NCBI GenBank assembly: GCA_019638355.1 | Contig: JAHBTY010000001.1 | Location: 744,001-808,000 of the forward strand | Length of the DNA: 64,000 nucleotides | Direction of reading: 5' to 3' | Source: Cyclobacteriaceae bacterium | GTDB lineage: Bacteria; Bacteroidota; Bacteroidia; Cytophagales; Cyclobacteriaceae | In this document: positions 53,910 to 63,714 of the stretch, piece by piece | How the letters are laid out: each line of letters starts with the position of its first letter | Numbering within the stretch: the stretch's first letter is position 1 | Position numbers and translations under genes: made by a program | The notes under the pieces: generated by a model | Database searches by the model: none | Told to the model about the DNA's origin: nothing | What the model saw: the letters and a program-made list of their open reading frames with translations, nothing else

Positions 53910-54749
53910 TTACCCCACCATCCTCAACAACAAACTCAACCGACTTTTCAAATTCCTTCTGTCCACAATAAAATCTAAAAAGCCGTGATCGAGAACGAAC
54001 TCGGCACTTTGAAATCCCTTGGGTAAATCTTTACCAATGGTTTCGCGGATTACGCGCGGTCCGGCAAAGCCGATAAGTGAATTAGGTTCGGCAATATTAA
54101 AATCGCCCAGCATGGCGTAAGATGCTGTAACTCCGCCTGTAGTAGGGTCGGTTAATAGTGAGATGTATGGAATTTTCGCTTGATCGAGGAGTGCAATCTT
54201 AGCGGAGGTTTTTGCCATCTGCATCAATGAAAGCCCGGCTTCCATCATACGCGCACCACCCGAACGAGAGATCATCAGAAATGGCTTTTTGGTTTTCAAG
54301 CTATGATCCATAGCGCGGGCAATCTTTTCGCCCACTACCGAGCCCATCGAACCGCCTATGAAACTGAAATCCATACAGGCAATGGTAATCTCAAGCCCAT
54401 TCATCTTTCCATAAGCAGTACGCACAGCATCTTTCAAATTCGATTTGGCCTGCGATTCTTTTATTCGCTTAGGATATGGCTTCGTATCGGTAAACTTCAA
54501 TGGGTCGGCCGACTCCATGTTGGCATCTAACTCCGTGAATTCATTGTTATCAAACAGAATTTCGAAGTATTCTTGTGAACCAATTTTTACATGGTATTCT
54601 TCTTCGGGTACTACATACGCATTGTTTTTTAACTCGCGCGTATGTACGATTTTACCTCCGGGCGATTTAAACCATAACCCATCGGGTACTTCTCGTTTAC
54701 TTTCTGTAGGAGTGAGAATTCCTTTATCGGTACGTTTGAACCACGGCAT
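53910..54749 (-). CDS. accD: Acetyl-CoA carboxylase carboxyltransferase subunit beta (zinc ribbon lost)
   Basis: A 279-residue beta subunit that with AccA transfers carboxyl from biotin to acetyl-CoA. The crotonase-like core is intact: [54 protein letters not shown] and [13 protein letters not shown]. The N-terminal zinc ribbon keeps its outline ([17 protein letters not shown], then [16 protein letters not shown]) but all four Cys are replaced (Ser29, Gly32, Val47, Glu50). ATG at 54749 ([10 protein letters not shown]) is the family start. The aldolase gene lies upstream. Confidence 0.94.
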   Translation of the reverse strand: MPWFKRTDKGILTPTESKREVPDGLWFKSPGGKIVHTRELKNNAYVVPEEEYHVKIGSQEYFEILFDNNEFTELDANMESADPLKFTDTKPYPKRIKESQAKSNLKDAVRTAYGKMNGLEITIACMDFSFIGGSMGSVVGEKIARAMDHSLKTKKPFLMISRSGGARMMEAGLSLMQMAKTSAKIALLDQAKIPYISLLTDPTTGGVTASYAMLGDFNIAEPNSLIGFAGPRVIRETIGKDLPKGFQSAEFVLDHGFLDFIVDRRNLKSRLSLLLRMVG

Positions 54750-54780
54750 CAGCTTCTTTATTTTATGTTGTATTAAAAGC

Positions 54781-54811
54781 AAATGCCGATGAAGATCATC
54801 GGCATTTTTTA
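54781..54811. terminator. Hairpin between the aldolase gene and accD
   Basis: AAATGCCGATGA, loop AGA, TCATCGGCATTT plus TTT: a 12-pair perfect stem 12 bases past the aldolase stop (minus strand). The stronger T-tract is on the plus strand; on the minus strand GCTTTTAAT follows a few bases later. Confidence 0.7.
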
Positions 54812-54822
54812 TTCGCTAATTC

Positions 54823-55896
54823 TTAAGCTATATCAATCTTACTATCCAGATATACGTCTTGTATCGAATTCAATATCTCAACTCCCTCCTTTAGCGGACG
54901 CTGGAAAGCCTTACGTCCGGAAATTAAACCCATACCTCCGGCACGCTTATTAATAACGGCTGTGCGTACGGCATCGGCCATATCACTCGATCCTTTTGAA
55001 TCACCACCGGAATTAATCAAGCCCGCACGGCCCATGTAACAGTTTGCTACCTGGTAGCGGCATAAATCAATAGGATGATCGGAAGTTAACTCTGTATAAA
55101 TTCTTTCATCGAGTTTACCGTAGCTACTGCCACCGGTGTTCAGCATTTTATAGCCACCATTGGTTTCAGCAAGTTTTTGTTTGATAATATCGGCCTGAAT
55201 GGTTACACCCAAATGGTTGGCTTGCCCGGTTAAGTCAGCTGATACGTGATAATCAATACCATCTTTTTTGAAAGCATTGTTGCGTGTATAGCACCATAAA
55301 ATAGTGGACATACCCAACTCGTGCGCTCTCTCAAAAGCTTTGGCAACTTCTTGTATCTGGCGCGTTGCGTTATCTGATCCGAAGTAAATAGTAGCACCAA
55401 CTGCTACAGCACCCAGATTCCATGCATCTTCAACAGAACCAAACATGATTTGATCGGCCTTGTTGGGGTACGTAAGCAACTCGTTATGGTTGATTTTAAC
55501 GATAAACGGAATCTTGTGTGCATACTTGCGTGACATTAATGCAAGACCACCGTAGGTAGTTGCTACTGCATTACAACCACCTTCAATAGCGAGCTTTACA
55601 ATATTTTCCGGGTCGAAGTAAATAGGGTTTTTAGCAAACGATGCACCCGCACTATGCTCAATACCCTGATCAATCGGAAGAATAGAAAGATACCCGGTGT
55701 TAGCCAAGCGACCGGTACCAAACAGGGCTTGCAGACTGCGAAGGGTTTGTGTGTTGCGACTTGATTGTGCAAAAATTCTATCTACAAAATCAGGTCCCGG
55801 AAGGTGAATCTGACTTTTATCGATGGTTTTACTTTTGTGGGTGAGTAAAGAGTCAGCGTCCTTACCTAATAATGCACTGATGTTCACGTTTGCCAT
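54823..55896 (-). CDS. fbaB: Class I fructose-bisphosphate aldolase (archaeal/DhnA type)
   Basis: A 357-residue glycolytic aldolase of the DeoC/FbaB superfamily. Motifs: [17 protein letters not shown] near residue 70, [43 protein letters not shown] and the C-terminal [13 protein letters not shown] Schiff-base Lys is expected in this fold; its exact position was not assigned. ATG at 55896 ([11 protein letters not shown]) is right: a promoter lies within the longer in-frame stretch upstream. Class I, so no metal is needed. Confidence 0.92.
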   Translation of the reverse strand: MANVNISALLGKDADSLLTHKSKTIDKSQIHLPGPDFVDRIFAQSSRNTQTLRSLQALFGTGRLANTGYLSILPIDQGIEHSAGASFAKNPIYFDPENIVKLAIEGGCNAVATTYGGLALMSRKYAHKIPFIVKINHNELLTYPNKADQIMFGSVEDAWNLGAVAVGATIYFGSDNATRQIQEVAKAFERAHELGMSTILWCYTRNNAFKKDGIDYHVSADLTGQANHLGVTIQADIIKQKLAETNGGYKMLNTGGSSYGKLDERIYTELTSDHPIDLCRYQVANCYMGRAGLINSGGDSKGSSDMADAVRTAVINKRAGGMGLISGRKAFQRPLKEGVEILNSIQDVYLDSKIDIA

Positions 55897-55917
55897 AATT
55901 TCATTTGAGGTGAGCGG

Positions 55918-55948
55918 CAAATATAGGTTTATAGCCCCGTTTGTGCAA
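55918..55948 (-). promoter_or_regulatory. Promoter of the aldolase gene
   Basis: On the minus strand TTGC, 19 bases, then TATATTTG, an exact TAnnTTTG match, 21 bases upstream of the ATG at 55896. Leader is very short. Confidence 0.65.
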
Positions 55949-55975
55949 CGCAATGTAGGATGTGGGCTTTTAATG

Positions 55976-56010
55976 AAAAAACCCACTCCAAACGCTGGAA
56001 TGGGCTTTTA
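55976..56010 (-). terminator. Terminator of rplS
   Basis: On the minus strand CCCATTCCA, loop GCGTT, TGGAGTGGG then TTTTTT: a nine-pair stem (one wobble), just after the rplS stop. Confidence 0.8.
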
Positions 56011-56031
56011 TTCAGAGCTTCTATTGAATTA

Positions 56032-56400
56032 CTATGCCTCTTTGCTGGCCAGTTTTTCTTTGATCCGGGCCGACTTACCTTGGCGACCTTTCAAATAGTA
56101 CAACTTGGCTCTGCGTACTTTACCAGCCTTTATAAACTCAATTTTATCGATGCTTGGGCTAAGAATTGGGAAGATACGCTCAACCCCTACGCCATTGGAA
56201 ACTTTACGAATAGAGAAACTTTCGCCATTGGTGCCTTTTCCTCTTCTGTATAGAACCACTCCTTGGAACTGCTGAATGCGTTCTTTATTTCCCTCACTTA
56301 TTTTTACGTGTACGTTTAACGTATCACCAGGTTTAAAATCAGGGATATTGGTGCGTTTTGCTGCTAATTCCGCTTCTACTTCTTTTATTAAATCGGCCAT
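56032..56400 (-). CDS. rplS: 50S ribosomal protein L19
   Basis: A 122-residue ribosomal protein of the bridge to the small subunit. Starts [16 protein letters not shown]; the core [20 protein letters not shown] and [17 protein letters not shown] are family signatures, as is [26 protein letters not shown] at 56400 is used. It has its own promoter with the TTTGCAGTCC start region, and follows trmD in the rpsP-rimM-trmD-rplS order. Confidence 0.97.
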   Translation of the reverse strand: MADLIKEVEAELAAKRTNIPDFKPGDTLNVHVKISEGNKERIQQFQGVVLYRRGKGTNGESFSIRKVSNGVGVERIFPILSPSIDKIEFIKAGKVRRAKLYYLKGRQGKSARIKEKLASKEA

Positions 56401-56421
56401 GACGCTTGGTCTTTTTAAAAT

Positions 56422-56435
56422 GGACTGCAAATATA
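56422..56435 (-). promoter_or_regulatory. -7 element and start region of the rplS promoter
   Basis: On the minus strand TATATTTG followed by CAGTCC: a perfect TAnnTTTG element 27 bases upstream of rplS. The tail is the same as at rplU and rpsP. Confidence 0.65.
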
Positions 56436-56475
56436 GACGAATTGCCCGGAATACGCAGAAGTGCTCAGATATTTT

Positions 56476-57156
56476 TTAGTTGCTACCCAGCAGTCCGGGG
56501 CGCCTGTTTTTTGTCCTTTCCAACGATTTTTCATATTTCCATTGATTTATTTTGGCTTCGTGGCCGGAAAGCAGAACCTCCGGAACCTTCCAACCCTTGT
56601 ACTCAGCCGGGCGGGTGTAAACGGGTGGTGCCACCAGGCCATCCTGAAAGGAATCGCTCAGGGCCGAGGTCTCGTCATTCAAAACTCCGGGCAAAAGCCT
56701 GATTACCGAATCGGCTACCACCGCAGCGGCTAACTCACCACCCGATAGTACATAATTACCAATACTGATCTCGCGGGTTATCAAATGTTCGCGCACGCGT
56801 TCATCTACACCTTTATAATGGCCGCAAAGCAGAATAAGATTTTTTTTAAGACTTAATTGATTAGCTATGGATTGAGTTAACATTTCACCATCCGGGCTCA
56901 TGTAAATAATCTCATCATAACCGCGCTCAGATTTCAGTTTAGTAATGCAGTTATCAATGGGCTCAATCATCATTACCATTCCGGCTCCACCGCCAAATGC
57001 ATAATCATCGGTAGTGCGGTGTTTGTTGGTGGCATAGTCGCGCAGGTCGTGTATTGCAACGGTTACCAATCCTTTTTGCTGAGCCCTTTTTAAAATCGAA
57101 TCTGAGAAAGGGCTTTCTAATAATCGCGGCAAGCAGGTAATAATGTCGATTCGCAT
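56476..57156 (-). CDS. trmD: tRNA (guanine-37-N1) methyltransferase
   Basis: A 226-residue SPOUT methyltransferase, placing m1G37 in tRNA using SAM. Motifs: [18 protein letters not shown] at the start, [18 protein letters not shown] near 52, [31 protein letters not shown] for the trefoil knot near 112-142, and a C-terminal domain ending with the basic [11 protein letters not shown]. It is in the usual rpsP-rimM-trmD-rplS order; trmD starts 12 bases after rimM. Confidence 0.96.
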   Translation of the reverse strand: MRIDIITCLPRLLESPFSDSILKRAQQKGLVTVAIHDLRDYATNKHRTTDDYAFGGGAGMVMMIEPIDNCITKLKSERGYDEIIYMSPDGEMLTQSIANQLSLKKNLILLCGHYKGVDERVREHLITREISIGNYVLSGGELAAAVVADSVIRLLPGVLNDETSALSDSFQDGLVAPPVYTRPAEYKGWKVPEVLLSGHEAKINQWKYEKSLERTKNRRPGLLGSN

Positions 57157-57168
57157 AGTGTAAAATAC

Positions 57169-57678
57169 TTAAATCTCCAGAAACCCTTCGGGCAAATCAA
57201 CGGCAATCTTCTTTTTGGATTTGTTAATAGAAGTTATAAATGGCCCGTTTACCGGGATGAGGATTTCTTTTCCATCACGATCTATTTGAATAAGTCTGCT
57301 GGCCCCGGCTTGAATAACATCTGTTACTGTTCCTAAAACCCCGGCAGACGTATCTTCAACTGTAAATCCTTTTATTTCATCATCATAAAATTCGCCCCGT
57401 GGCAATTTGGGTCTTTCAGATTTATGGAGGAAGATGCTGGATCCTTTTAAATGTGATGCCTGCTCAGGGGTATTCACTTCTTCAAATTTGATAAACACTT
57501 TGTCTTGCCTATCGGAAAAGTATTCGATAAAATAAGGCACCAAGTCATTACCAATCTCAATAAAAACCGATTGGATTTCTTCCAGGTCGATTGCTTCCGT
57601 TATCACCAACGTAACCTCGCCCTTCAGGCCATGTGTTTTGGCCACATATCCAATTTTATAATACAAAGATTTGTCCAT
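57169..57678 (-). CDS. rimM: 16S rRNA processing protein RimM
   Basis: A 169-residue ribosome maturation factor that works on the 30S head with S19. The N-terminal RimM domain starts YYKIGYVAKTHGLKGEVTLV; the PRC-barrel follows with FYDDEIKGFTVEDTSAGVLGTVTDV, and it ends DLPEGFLEI. Between rpsP and trmD on the same strand. Confidence 0.94.
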   Translation of the reverse strand: MDKSLYYKIGYVAKTHGLKGEVTLVITEAIDLEEIQSVFIEIGNDLVPYFIEYFSDRQDKVFIKFEEVNTPEQASHLKGSSIFLHKSERPKLPRGEFYDDEIKGFTVEDTSAGVLGTVTDVIQAGASRLIQIDRDGKEILIPVNGPFITSINKSKKKIAVDLPEGFLEI

Positions 57679-57693
57679 ACTTGATATAAAAGT

Positions 57694-57725
57694 AAAATGC
57701 CCCCGTTTTGCGGAGGCATTTTGTT
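57694..57725. terminator. Hairpin between rpsP and rimM
   Basis: AAAATGCC, then CCCGTTTTGCGGA, then GGCATTTT. A moderate stem of about eight pairs (plus partial extension) without a long T-tract. It may act as an attenuator or processing site rather than a full terminator, since rimM and trmD appear to follow on the same transcript. Confidence 0.5.
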
Positions 57726-57742
57726 ATAAAAGACATTTAAAA

Positions 57743-58261
57743 TTATGCCTGAGGTTCAGCAGGAGTTTCTTCCGCTGCGGGTTCGGCTGGAGTTGCAGTT
57801 GCAACCTCTGCCTTTTTGCGGATAGCTTCTGCACGCGCTTCTTTAACTTTAGATTCAGCGTCCTTACGGGCTTTGGCAGCAGTTAGCTTGGCTTTTGCTA
57901 CCCCTTCAATTTTAGATTGAATTTTGTCTTGCTTGGCTTTTACCCATTCAGCCAATTTTGCATCGGCTTGTTCCTGTGTGATAGCTCCTTTGGCTACACC
58001 AATCTGCAAGTGTCTGCGTAACATCACACCCCGGTACGAAAGCATAGCTCGAACGGTATCTGACGGTTGCGCACCTTTCATCAACCAATCAAATGCCTTG
58101 TTATCGTCAAGGTTAATGGATGCCGGTACGGTTAGTGGGTTATAAGTACCTATTTTTTCAATGAATTTGCCATCGCGTGGCGAACGCGAATCAGCCACTA
58201 CTACGTCATAAAGTGATAGTTTCTTGCGGCCTCTGCGTGCTAATCTGATTTTAACTGCCAT
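57743..58261 (-). CDS. rpsP: 30S ribosomal protein S16 with long C-terminal tail
   Basis: A 172-residue S16. The first ~85 residues are the ordinary S16 domain ([36 protein letters not shown]). A helical charged stretch follows and the last ~35 residues are Ala/Glu/Pro-rich ([17 protein letters not shown]). E. coli S16 is about 82 residues; the extension is a Bacteroidota trait as far as I recall. It has a promoter with the TTTGCAGTCC start region. Confidence 0.96.
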   Translation of the reverse strand: MAVKIRLARRGRKKLSLYDVVVADSRSPRDGKFIEKIGTYNPLTVPASINLDDNKAFDWLMKGAQPSDTVRAMLSYRGVMLRRHLQIGVAKGAITQEQADAKLAEWVKAKQDKIQSKIEGVAKAKLTAAKARKDAESKVKEARAEAIRKKAEVATATPAEPAAEETPAEPQA

Positions 58262-58303
58262 TTTCTTTAGTTTTTAAATGTTGGATCTCGTCCGTTTTTT
58301 AAA

Positions 58304-58340
58304 GGACTGCAAAGGTAGTTTTTTTTACAAGTTTACCAAC
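58304..58340 (-). promoter_or_regulatory. Promoter of rpsP
   Basis: On the minus strand GTTG, 19 bases, then TACCTTTG followed by CAGTCC. A perfect -7 element 48 bases upstream of the rpsP ATG. Confidence 0.7.
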
Positions 58341-58405
58341 ACCTGTTTAGTTCGAATTCCTAATCGTTTGATTTTCTTTAATATTTGAATAAGCGGTTAT
58401 TCAGT

Positions 58406-58436
58406 TTTTTAATTCAAAACGAGATTTTTACATTTG
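58406..58436 (+). promoter_or_regulatory. Promoter of sucA
   Basis: TTTT, 19 bases, then TACATTTG at 58429-58436, an exact TAnnTTTG match 19 bases before the sucA ATG. It lies back to back with the rpsP promoter. Confidence 0.6.
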
Positions 58437-58455
58437 ATTCCTTTTCTTAAAAACA

Positions 58456-61173
58456 ATGGACAAGTATTCGTACATCTCTAATGCCGATGTTGGTTATATC
58501 GACCAACTCTATCAAACTTATAAAAGTAACCCTGCATCTGTTGATGCCACCTGGCAAAAGTTCTTTGAAGGTTTTGATTTTTCACAAACCCAAGGTGGTA
58601 ATGGGTTAACCGCCACTGGCGACCCTATTTCTATAAAAGAAACTCAGGTGCGCAATCTCATCTTTCAGTACAGATCGTTTGGCCACTTGAAATCCAAAAC
58701 CAACCCGGTGCGTGAACGAAGAGATCATAATGTGAATCTCGATCATAAAAGTGTTGGCCTTACCGATGCCGATTTGGATACCGAGTTTGAGGTAGCGGCT
58801 GAAATCGGGATGCCCAAATCACCGCTTCATAAAATCATCGAAAAACTAAAAGCACTTTACCTGGGGCCAATTGGGTTTGAATATAATTTTATTCGAAACG
58901 ATGACATCCGTGCCTGGTTTTACAACAAAATAGAAAAGGAGTACTATGCCTATAACCCCAACCTGGACGAAAAAAAACGAATTCTGTCTAAACTAAACGA
59001 AGCCGTAGTATTTGAAAACTTTTTGCACACGAAGTTTTTAGGTCAGAAGCGGTTTTCATTGGAAGGCGGTGAAAACACCATTCCGGCTTTGGATGCCATT
59101 ATAAATAAAGCTGCTGAACTGGATGTGAAAGAAGTGGTGATTGGAATGGCCCACCGGGGTCGTTTAAATGTGTTGTCTAATATTTTAGGCAAAACCTACG
59201 AGCAAATTTTTACCGAGTTTGAAGGTAATGTAAATCCTGATTTAACAATGGGCGATGGTGATGTGAAGTACCATTTGGGTTATGCAAGCCATATTACTAC
59301 ACCATCGGGAAAAAAAATCTATGTGAAGTTAACCCCTAACCCTTCGCACCTGGAAGCGGTTGATCCGCTGGTGGTTGGTTATACACGCGGGCAGATTGAT
59401 GATGAATACAATGGCGACCTGAAAAAAGGTATGGCAATTCTGATACATGGCGATGCAGCAGTAGCCGGGCAGGGCATTGTATATGAAGTGGTGCAAATGT
59501 CGGGCTTACCAGGATACACTACGGGAGGAACTATTCACTTTGTGATTAATAATCAGGTGGGCTTTACTACCGATTATGACGATGCCCGTACGGCTATCTA
59601 TTGTACCGATGTTTCAAAGATTGTAGATGCGCCCGTACTGCACGTAAATGGCGATGATGCCGAAGCAGTAACATGGTGTGCAAAATTAGCTGCCGAATAC
59701 CGCCAGCAATTTGGTAAAGATATTTTTATTGATTTGTTATGTTACCGCAGGCATGGCCACAACGAAAGTGATGAGCCAAAATTTACACAACCAAAGTTGT
59801 ATAACATAATTGCCAAGCATCCTAATCCGCGCGAAGTGTATGTTAAAAAATTAGTGGAGTCGGGGGTTGATGCTGCACTGGCTGATGAAATGGATGCGAA
59901 GTTCCGTAATCAGTTGCAGGATCGATTAAACGAAGTGAAACAAAAAGCACTGCCATACAAACTGCAGGAAATGGAAGAGGAGTGGCAATCGATGCGTAAA
60001 TCCAAACCGGAAGATTTCGATCAATCGCCCGATACCTCGGTTTCAAATGCGATTATTGATAAAGTGGGTGCAGCACTTACTACAATTCCCGATGGGTTTA
60101 AACCCATTAAGCAAATTGAAAAATTATTGAAGGATAGGAAGGAAGCCTTCTTCGATAAAAAAGAGCTGGGCTGGGCCGAGGCTGAATTACTGGCATTCGG
60201 ATCGTTACTGGCCGAGAAACACATCGTGCGAATGTCCGGCCAGGATGTAAAGCGTGGAACGTTTTCGCATCGGCATGCCTACTTCTGGGATTCAAACACA
60301 AACCAATCGTACTGTGGGTTGAACCATATCAGCACCGACCAGGCTAAACTGCACATGTATAACTCACTGCTTTCTGAGTTTGGCGTAATGGGCTTTGAAT
60401 ACGGTTATGCGTTGGCTACCCCGCGTGCATTGGTGGTATGGGAAGCACAGTTTGGAGATTTTGTTAACGGTGCACAAGTTATCATTGATCAGTTTATCAC
60501 CTCGGCCGAATCGAAGTGGCAGCGACAAAATGGATTGGTACTTTTATTACCCCATGGCTACGAGGGCCAGGGACCAGAACACTCCAGCGCCCGACCGGAA
60601 CGCTTTCTGCAGCAAGCTTCGGAGTTTAATATGGTAGTAGCCAATATTACCTCGGCATCAAATTATTTCCACTTGTTGCGCAGACAAATCAAGTGGGAGT
60701 TTCGTAAGCCTTGTATTGTTTTTTCGCCCAAATCATTATTGCGCCATGCGGGTGTGGTTTCGCCACTTTCGGAATTTACAAAAGGCACTTTTACTGAAGT
60801 GTTTGACGATGCAAACGTAAAAGCGAAAGAAGTTAAGCGCATTGTATTTTGTTCGGGTAAAGTTTATTATGATTTACTTGATTATCAGCAAAAGAAAAAA
60901 GTTAAAAACACAGCGCTTGTCCGGTTAGAACAATTATATCCATTCCCGAAACATCAGGTGCAGGCAATATTGAAAAAATATAAAGATGCCGAGTTGATCT
61001 GGGCACAGGAAGAACCGTACAACATGGGTTATTGGTCGTACATCCAGCGTTTTATGCCCGAAGAAAAATGGAAGGTGGTTGCACGCAAATCCAGTGCATC
61101 GCCAGCTACGGGCTACTCAAAAGTGCATAAAGCTGAGCAGGAAAAAATCATAACACAGGCATTTGAAATTTAA
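58456..61173 (+). CDS. sucA: 2-oxoglutarate dehydrogenase E1 component
   Basis: A 905-residue thiamine diphosphate enzyme of the TCA cycle, decarboxylating 2-oxoglutarate and passing succinyl to the E2 lipoyl arm. The short N-terminal segment ([27 protein letters not shown]) binds E2/E3. ThDP-binding region is [19 protein letters not shown], followed by [21 protein letters not shown]-terminal pyrimidine-binding half contains [20 protein letters not shown]. Full length. sucB starts 68 bases downstream. Confidence 0.97.
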   Translation: MDKYSYISNADVGYIDQLYQTYKSNPASVDATWQKFFEGFDFSQTQGGNGLTATGDPISIKETQVRNLIFQYRSFGHLKSKTNPVRERRDHNVNLDHKSVGLTDADLDTEFEVAAEIGMPKSPLHKIIEKLKALYLGPIGFEYNFIRNDDIRAWFYNKIEKEYYAYNPNLDEKKRILSKLNEAVVFENFLHTKFLGQKRFSLEGGENTIPALDAIINKAAELDVKEVVIGMAHRGRLNVLSNILGKTYEQIFTEFEGNVNPDLTMGDGDVKYHLGYASHITTPSGKKIYVKLTPNPSHLEAVDPLVVGYTRGQIDDEYNGDLKKGMAILIHGDAAVAGQGIVYEVVQMSGLPGYTTGGTIHFVINNQVGFTTDYDDARTAIYCTDVSKIVDAPVLHVNGDDAEAVTWCAKLAAEYRQQFGKDIFIDLLCYRRHGHNESDEPKFTQPKLYNIIAKHPNPREVYVKKLVESGVDAALADEMDAKFRNQLQDRLNEVKQKALPYKLQEMEEEWQSMRKSKPEDFDQSPDTSVSNAIIDKVGAALTTIPDGFKPIKQIEKLLKDRKEAFFDKKELGWAEAELLAFGSLLAEKHIVRMSGQDVKRGTFSHRHAYFWDSNTNQSYCGLNHISTDQAKLHMYNSLLSEFGVMGFEYGYALATPRALVVWEAQFGDFVNGAQVIIDQFITSAESKWQRQNGLVLLLPHGYEGQGPEHSSARPERFLQQASEFNMVVANITSASNYFHLLRRQIKWEFRKPCIVFSPKSLLRHAGVVSPLSEFTKGTFTEVFDDANVKAKEVKRIVFCSGKVYYDLLDYQQKKKVKNTALVRLEQLYPFPKHQVQAILKKYKDAELIWAQEEPYNMGYWSYIQRFMPEEKWKVVARKSSASPATGYSKVHKAEQEKIITQAFEI

Positions 61174-61240
61174 CCTCCAACCATCTCTTAACGATAGGGT
61201 TGATAGAAAAGAAAGTAATTACAAAATTAAACTGAATTAC

Positions 61241-62731
61241 ATGGCACAAGTTAAAGTACCCACTGTAGGCGAATCCATAACCGAAGTAACAATAGCCAAT
61301 TGGCTAAAGAAAGATGGAGATGTGGTGAAGATGGATGAAGTAATTGCCGAACTTGAATCTGACAAGGCAACGTTTGAATTAACGGCACCGAGTGCCGGTG
61401 TTCTCAAAATCAATAAAGCAAAAGGAGAGGTTGTTCCCATAGGTACTGTTATCTGTGAAATAGCAGAAGCCGCAACAACACCTTCGCCCAAAGCAGAATC
61501 CAAAGCCACCGAAACTTCTGCACCAAAAGCAACAGGCGGGGTAAAAGAAATGAAGGTGCCGGCTGTAGGCGAATCCATAACTGAAGTAACCATTTCTACG
61601 TGGTTAAAGAAAGAGGGTGATTTTGTAAAGTTGGATGAAGTAATTGCTGAAGTTGAATCTGACAAAGCAACGTTTGAATTACCAGCCGAAGCCAATGGTA
61701 TTTTAAGAATTGTAGCAAAGGAGAAAACCACTTTGCCTATTGGCGGATTAATCTGCAAAATTGAAATCATGGAAGGTGTTCAAACAACTTCAACAGCAGC
61801 AACCACACCAACCTCAACATCAGGTGGTGGAGATAAGAATTATGCATCCGGCCATCCTTCACCGGCAGCAGCAAAAATTCTGGAAGAAAAAGGGATTTCT
61901 TCTTCGCAGGTTAGTGGCACAGGTGTAGGTGGAAGAATTACAAAGGAAGATGCAACCAAGGCACAACCATCAACTCCTAAAACTGAAACCAAAGCTCCGG
62001 CATCGGCTCCTGTAATTACATCGGGTGGAAGTCGCAATAAGCGCAATGAAAAAATGACTTCGTTGCGCAAGACGATAGCCAAGCGTCTTGTATCCGTTAA
62101 GAACGAAACGGCTATGCTCACTACGTTTAACGAAGTGGACATGAAGCCGGTAATGGATTTACGTTCGAAGTATAAAGATAAGTTCAAAGAGAAGTATGGC
62201 GTAGGACTTGGGTTTATGTCGTTCTTCACTAAGGCAGTTTGTATTGCTTTGAAAGAATGGCCTGCCGTAAATGCGCAGATTAATGGCGATGAAGTCATCT
62301 ATCATGAATATTGCGATGTATCAATTGCCGTTTCAACACCTCGTGGTTTAGTTGTACCGGTAATCCGCAATGCCGAATCACTTTCGTTCGATCAGATTGA
62401 AGCTGAAGTTGTGCGGTTGGCAACAAAAGGCCGTGATGGAAAACTTTCCATAGATGAAATGCAAGGTGGAACATTCTCCATCACCAACGGTGGGGTGTTT
62501 GGTTCCATGCTTTCAACACCCATTTTGAATCCACCGCAATCGGCCATTCTGGGTATGCACAATATTGTAGAGCGCCCGGTTGTAAAAGACGGGCAAGTGG
62601 TAATAAGACCTATTATGTACCTGGCACTTTCGTATGATCATCGTATTGTTGACGGACGTGAATCCGTAAGTTTTCTGGTGCGCGTGAAAGAGTTATTGGA
62701 AGATCCGGGAAGATTGATTTTGGGAGTTTAA
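61241..62731 (+). CDS. sucB: 2-oxoglutarate dehydrogenase E2 (dihydrolipoyl succinyltransferase) with two lipoyl domains
   Basis: A 496-residue E2. Two lipoyl domains lie exactly 100 residues apart, each with ESDKATFEL and a lipoylated Lys (Lys42 and Lys142). The E3/E1-binding domain is about 203-240 ([16 protein letters not shown] then [11 protein letters not shown]). The catalytic domain ends with [11 protein letters not shown] (His467, Asp471). E. coli SucB has a single lipoyl domain. ATG at 61241 ([12 protein letters not shown]) is the family start; the upstream extension is spurious. Confidence 0.96.
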   Translation: MAQVKVPTVGESITEVTIANWLKKDGDVVKMDEVIAELESDKATFELTAPSAGVLKINKAKGEVVPIGTVICEIAEAATTPSPKAESKATETSAPKATGGVKEMKVPAVGESITEVTISTWLKKEGDFVKLDEVIAEVESDKATFELPAEANGILRIVAKEKTTLPIGGLICKIEIMEGVQTTSTAATTPTSTSGGGDKNYASGHPSPAAAKILEEKGISSSQVSGTGVGGRITKEDATKAQPSTPKTETKAPASAPVITSGGSRNKRNEKMTSLRKTIAKRLVSVKNETAMLTTFNEVDMKPVMDLRSKYKDKFKEKYGVGLGFMSFFTKAVCIALKEWPAVNAQINGDEVIYHEYCDVSIAVSTPRGLVVPVIRNAESLSFDQIEAEVVRLATKGRDGKLSIDEMQGGTFSITNGGVFGSMLSTPILNPPQSAILGMHNIVERPVVKDGQVVIRPIMYLALSYDHRIVDGRESVSFLVRVKELLEDPGRLILGV

Positions 62732-62742
62732 TTGTTCAATTT

Positions 62743-63714
62743 ATGATTGAGAGGCTTACCATTAGAAATTTCAAGTCAATAAAAGACCTCGAATTGAAAT
62801 GCGGACGGGTTAATCTTTTTATTGGTGAGCCTAATGTTGGTAAATCAAACATTCTGGAGGCATTAGCATTATTCGCTTTTCCACTAACTGGCGACTTGAA
62901 TGGGCTTGTTAGGTTTAACGACCTTAGCAATCTTTTTTTTGACAATACATTAGATGCTCCAATAACTATTAGCGGATATCCGAATGGAAGTTGTTCAATC
63001 AACTATGATACTCTTTATGACGGAGTGAAGTTTTACTTCGAAAACAAGGAAGGTCAAAAACTCACGCAGTTGTTTAAACTCTCAGAGTTTAAGGGTGGAG
63101 GTGATATTGATTTTAATGTACGCCCATATTTTTTTAAAACATTAAAAAGATTTGAAAAAAAACGCCCCGGCTTTTTACACCCGCCACATGGAGAAAATCT
63201 CTTTACTGTTTTACAAACCAACGCTAAATTGAGAGACTTGATAAGTTCTTTCTTAGATAGCTTGGGTTATAAATTAAATTTTAGACCTTCAACTTCAGAA
63301 CTTGAGTTGGCTAAGGTTACAAGCAGATCATTTACGACCATTCCCTTTCATGCAATATCGGATACCATACAACGATTGATTTTTTTCTTATCAGCTATTG
63401 AATCAAATCCCAAAGGAGCAACATTAATTTTTGAAGAACCAGAATCCAATATTTTTCCGTATTACACTAAATTCTTAGCTGAAAAAATGGCACTTACGGA
63501 ACATCAGCAATTCTTTATTTCTACGCACAATCCTATCTTTTTACAATCTGTGATTGAAAAAACAAAACAATCGGATTTAACGATATACTTAGTTGAAACC
63601 ATTCAAGGAGGATATGAAACAAAAGCCAGTTTGTTGAATGAAAGTGCCGTTGAAGAAATATTGAATTTAGGCGTAGATGTATTTCTTAACTTTGATCACT
63701 TATTATCAGAATGA
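62743..63714 (+). CDS. ABC-type/AAA ATPase of the OLD/RecF-like group
   Basis: A 323-residue ATPase. Starts MIERLTIRNFKSIKDLEL with Walker A GEPNVGKS at 28-35; Walker B is TLIFEEPES at 227-235 and the switch His is in STHNP (260-264). Only a short coiled-coil-free insert lies between, so it resembles the single-domain ATPases paired with TOPRIM or DUF4276/DUF4435 proteins. It starts 11 bases after sucB on the same strand and overlaps the next gene by four bases (ATGA). It is more AT-rich than sucB, suggesting transfer. Confidence 0.85.
   Translation: MIERLTIRNFKSIKDLELKCGRVNLFIGEPNVGKSNILEALALFAFPLTGDLNGLVRFNDLSNLFFDNTLDAPITISGYPNGSCSINYDTLYDGVKFYFENKEGQKLTQLFKLSEFKGGGDIDFNVRPYFFKTLKRFEKKRPGFLHPPHGENLFTVLQTNAKLRDLISSFLDSLGYKLNFRPSTSELELAKVTSRSFTTIPFHAISDTIQRLIFFLSAIESNPKGATLIFEEPESNIFPYYTKFLAEKMALTEHQQFFISTHNPIFLQSVIEKTKQSDLTIYLVETIQGGYETKASLLNESAVEEILNLGVDVFLNFDHLLSE

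Noticed and set aside
61237-61770. A 177-residue open frame on the minus strand opposite sucB
   Set aside because: It mirrors the two lipoyl-domain repeats and reads as low-complexity Ser/Thr/Ile; an antisense shadow.
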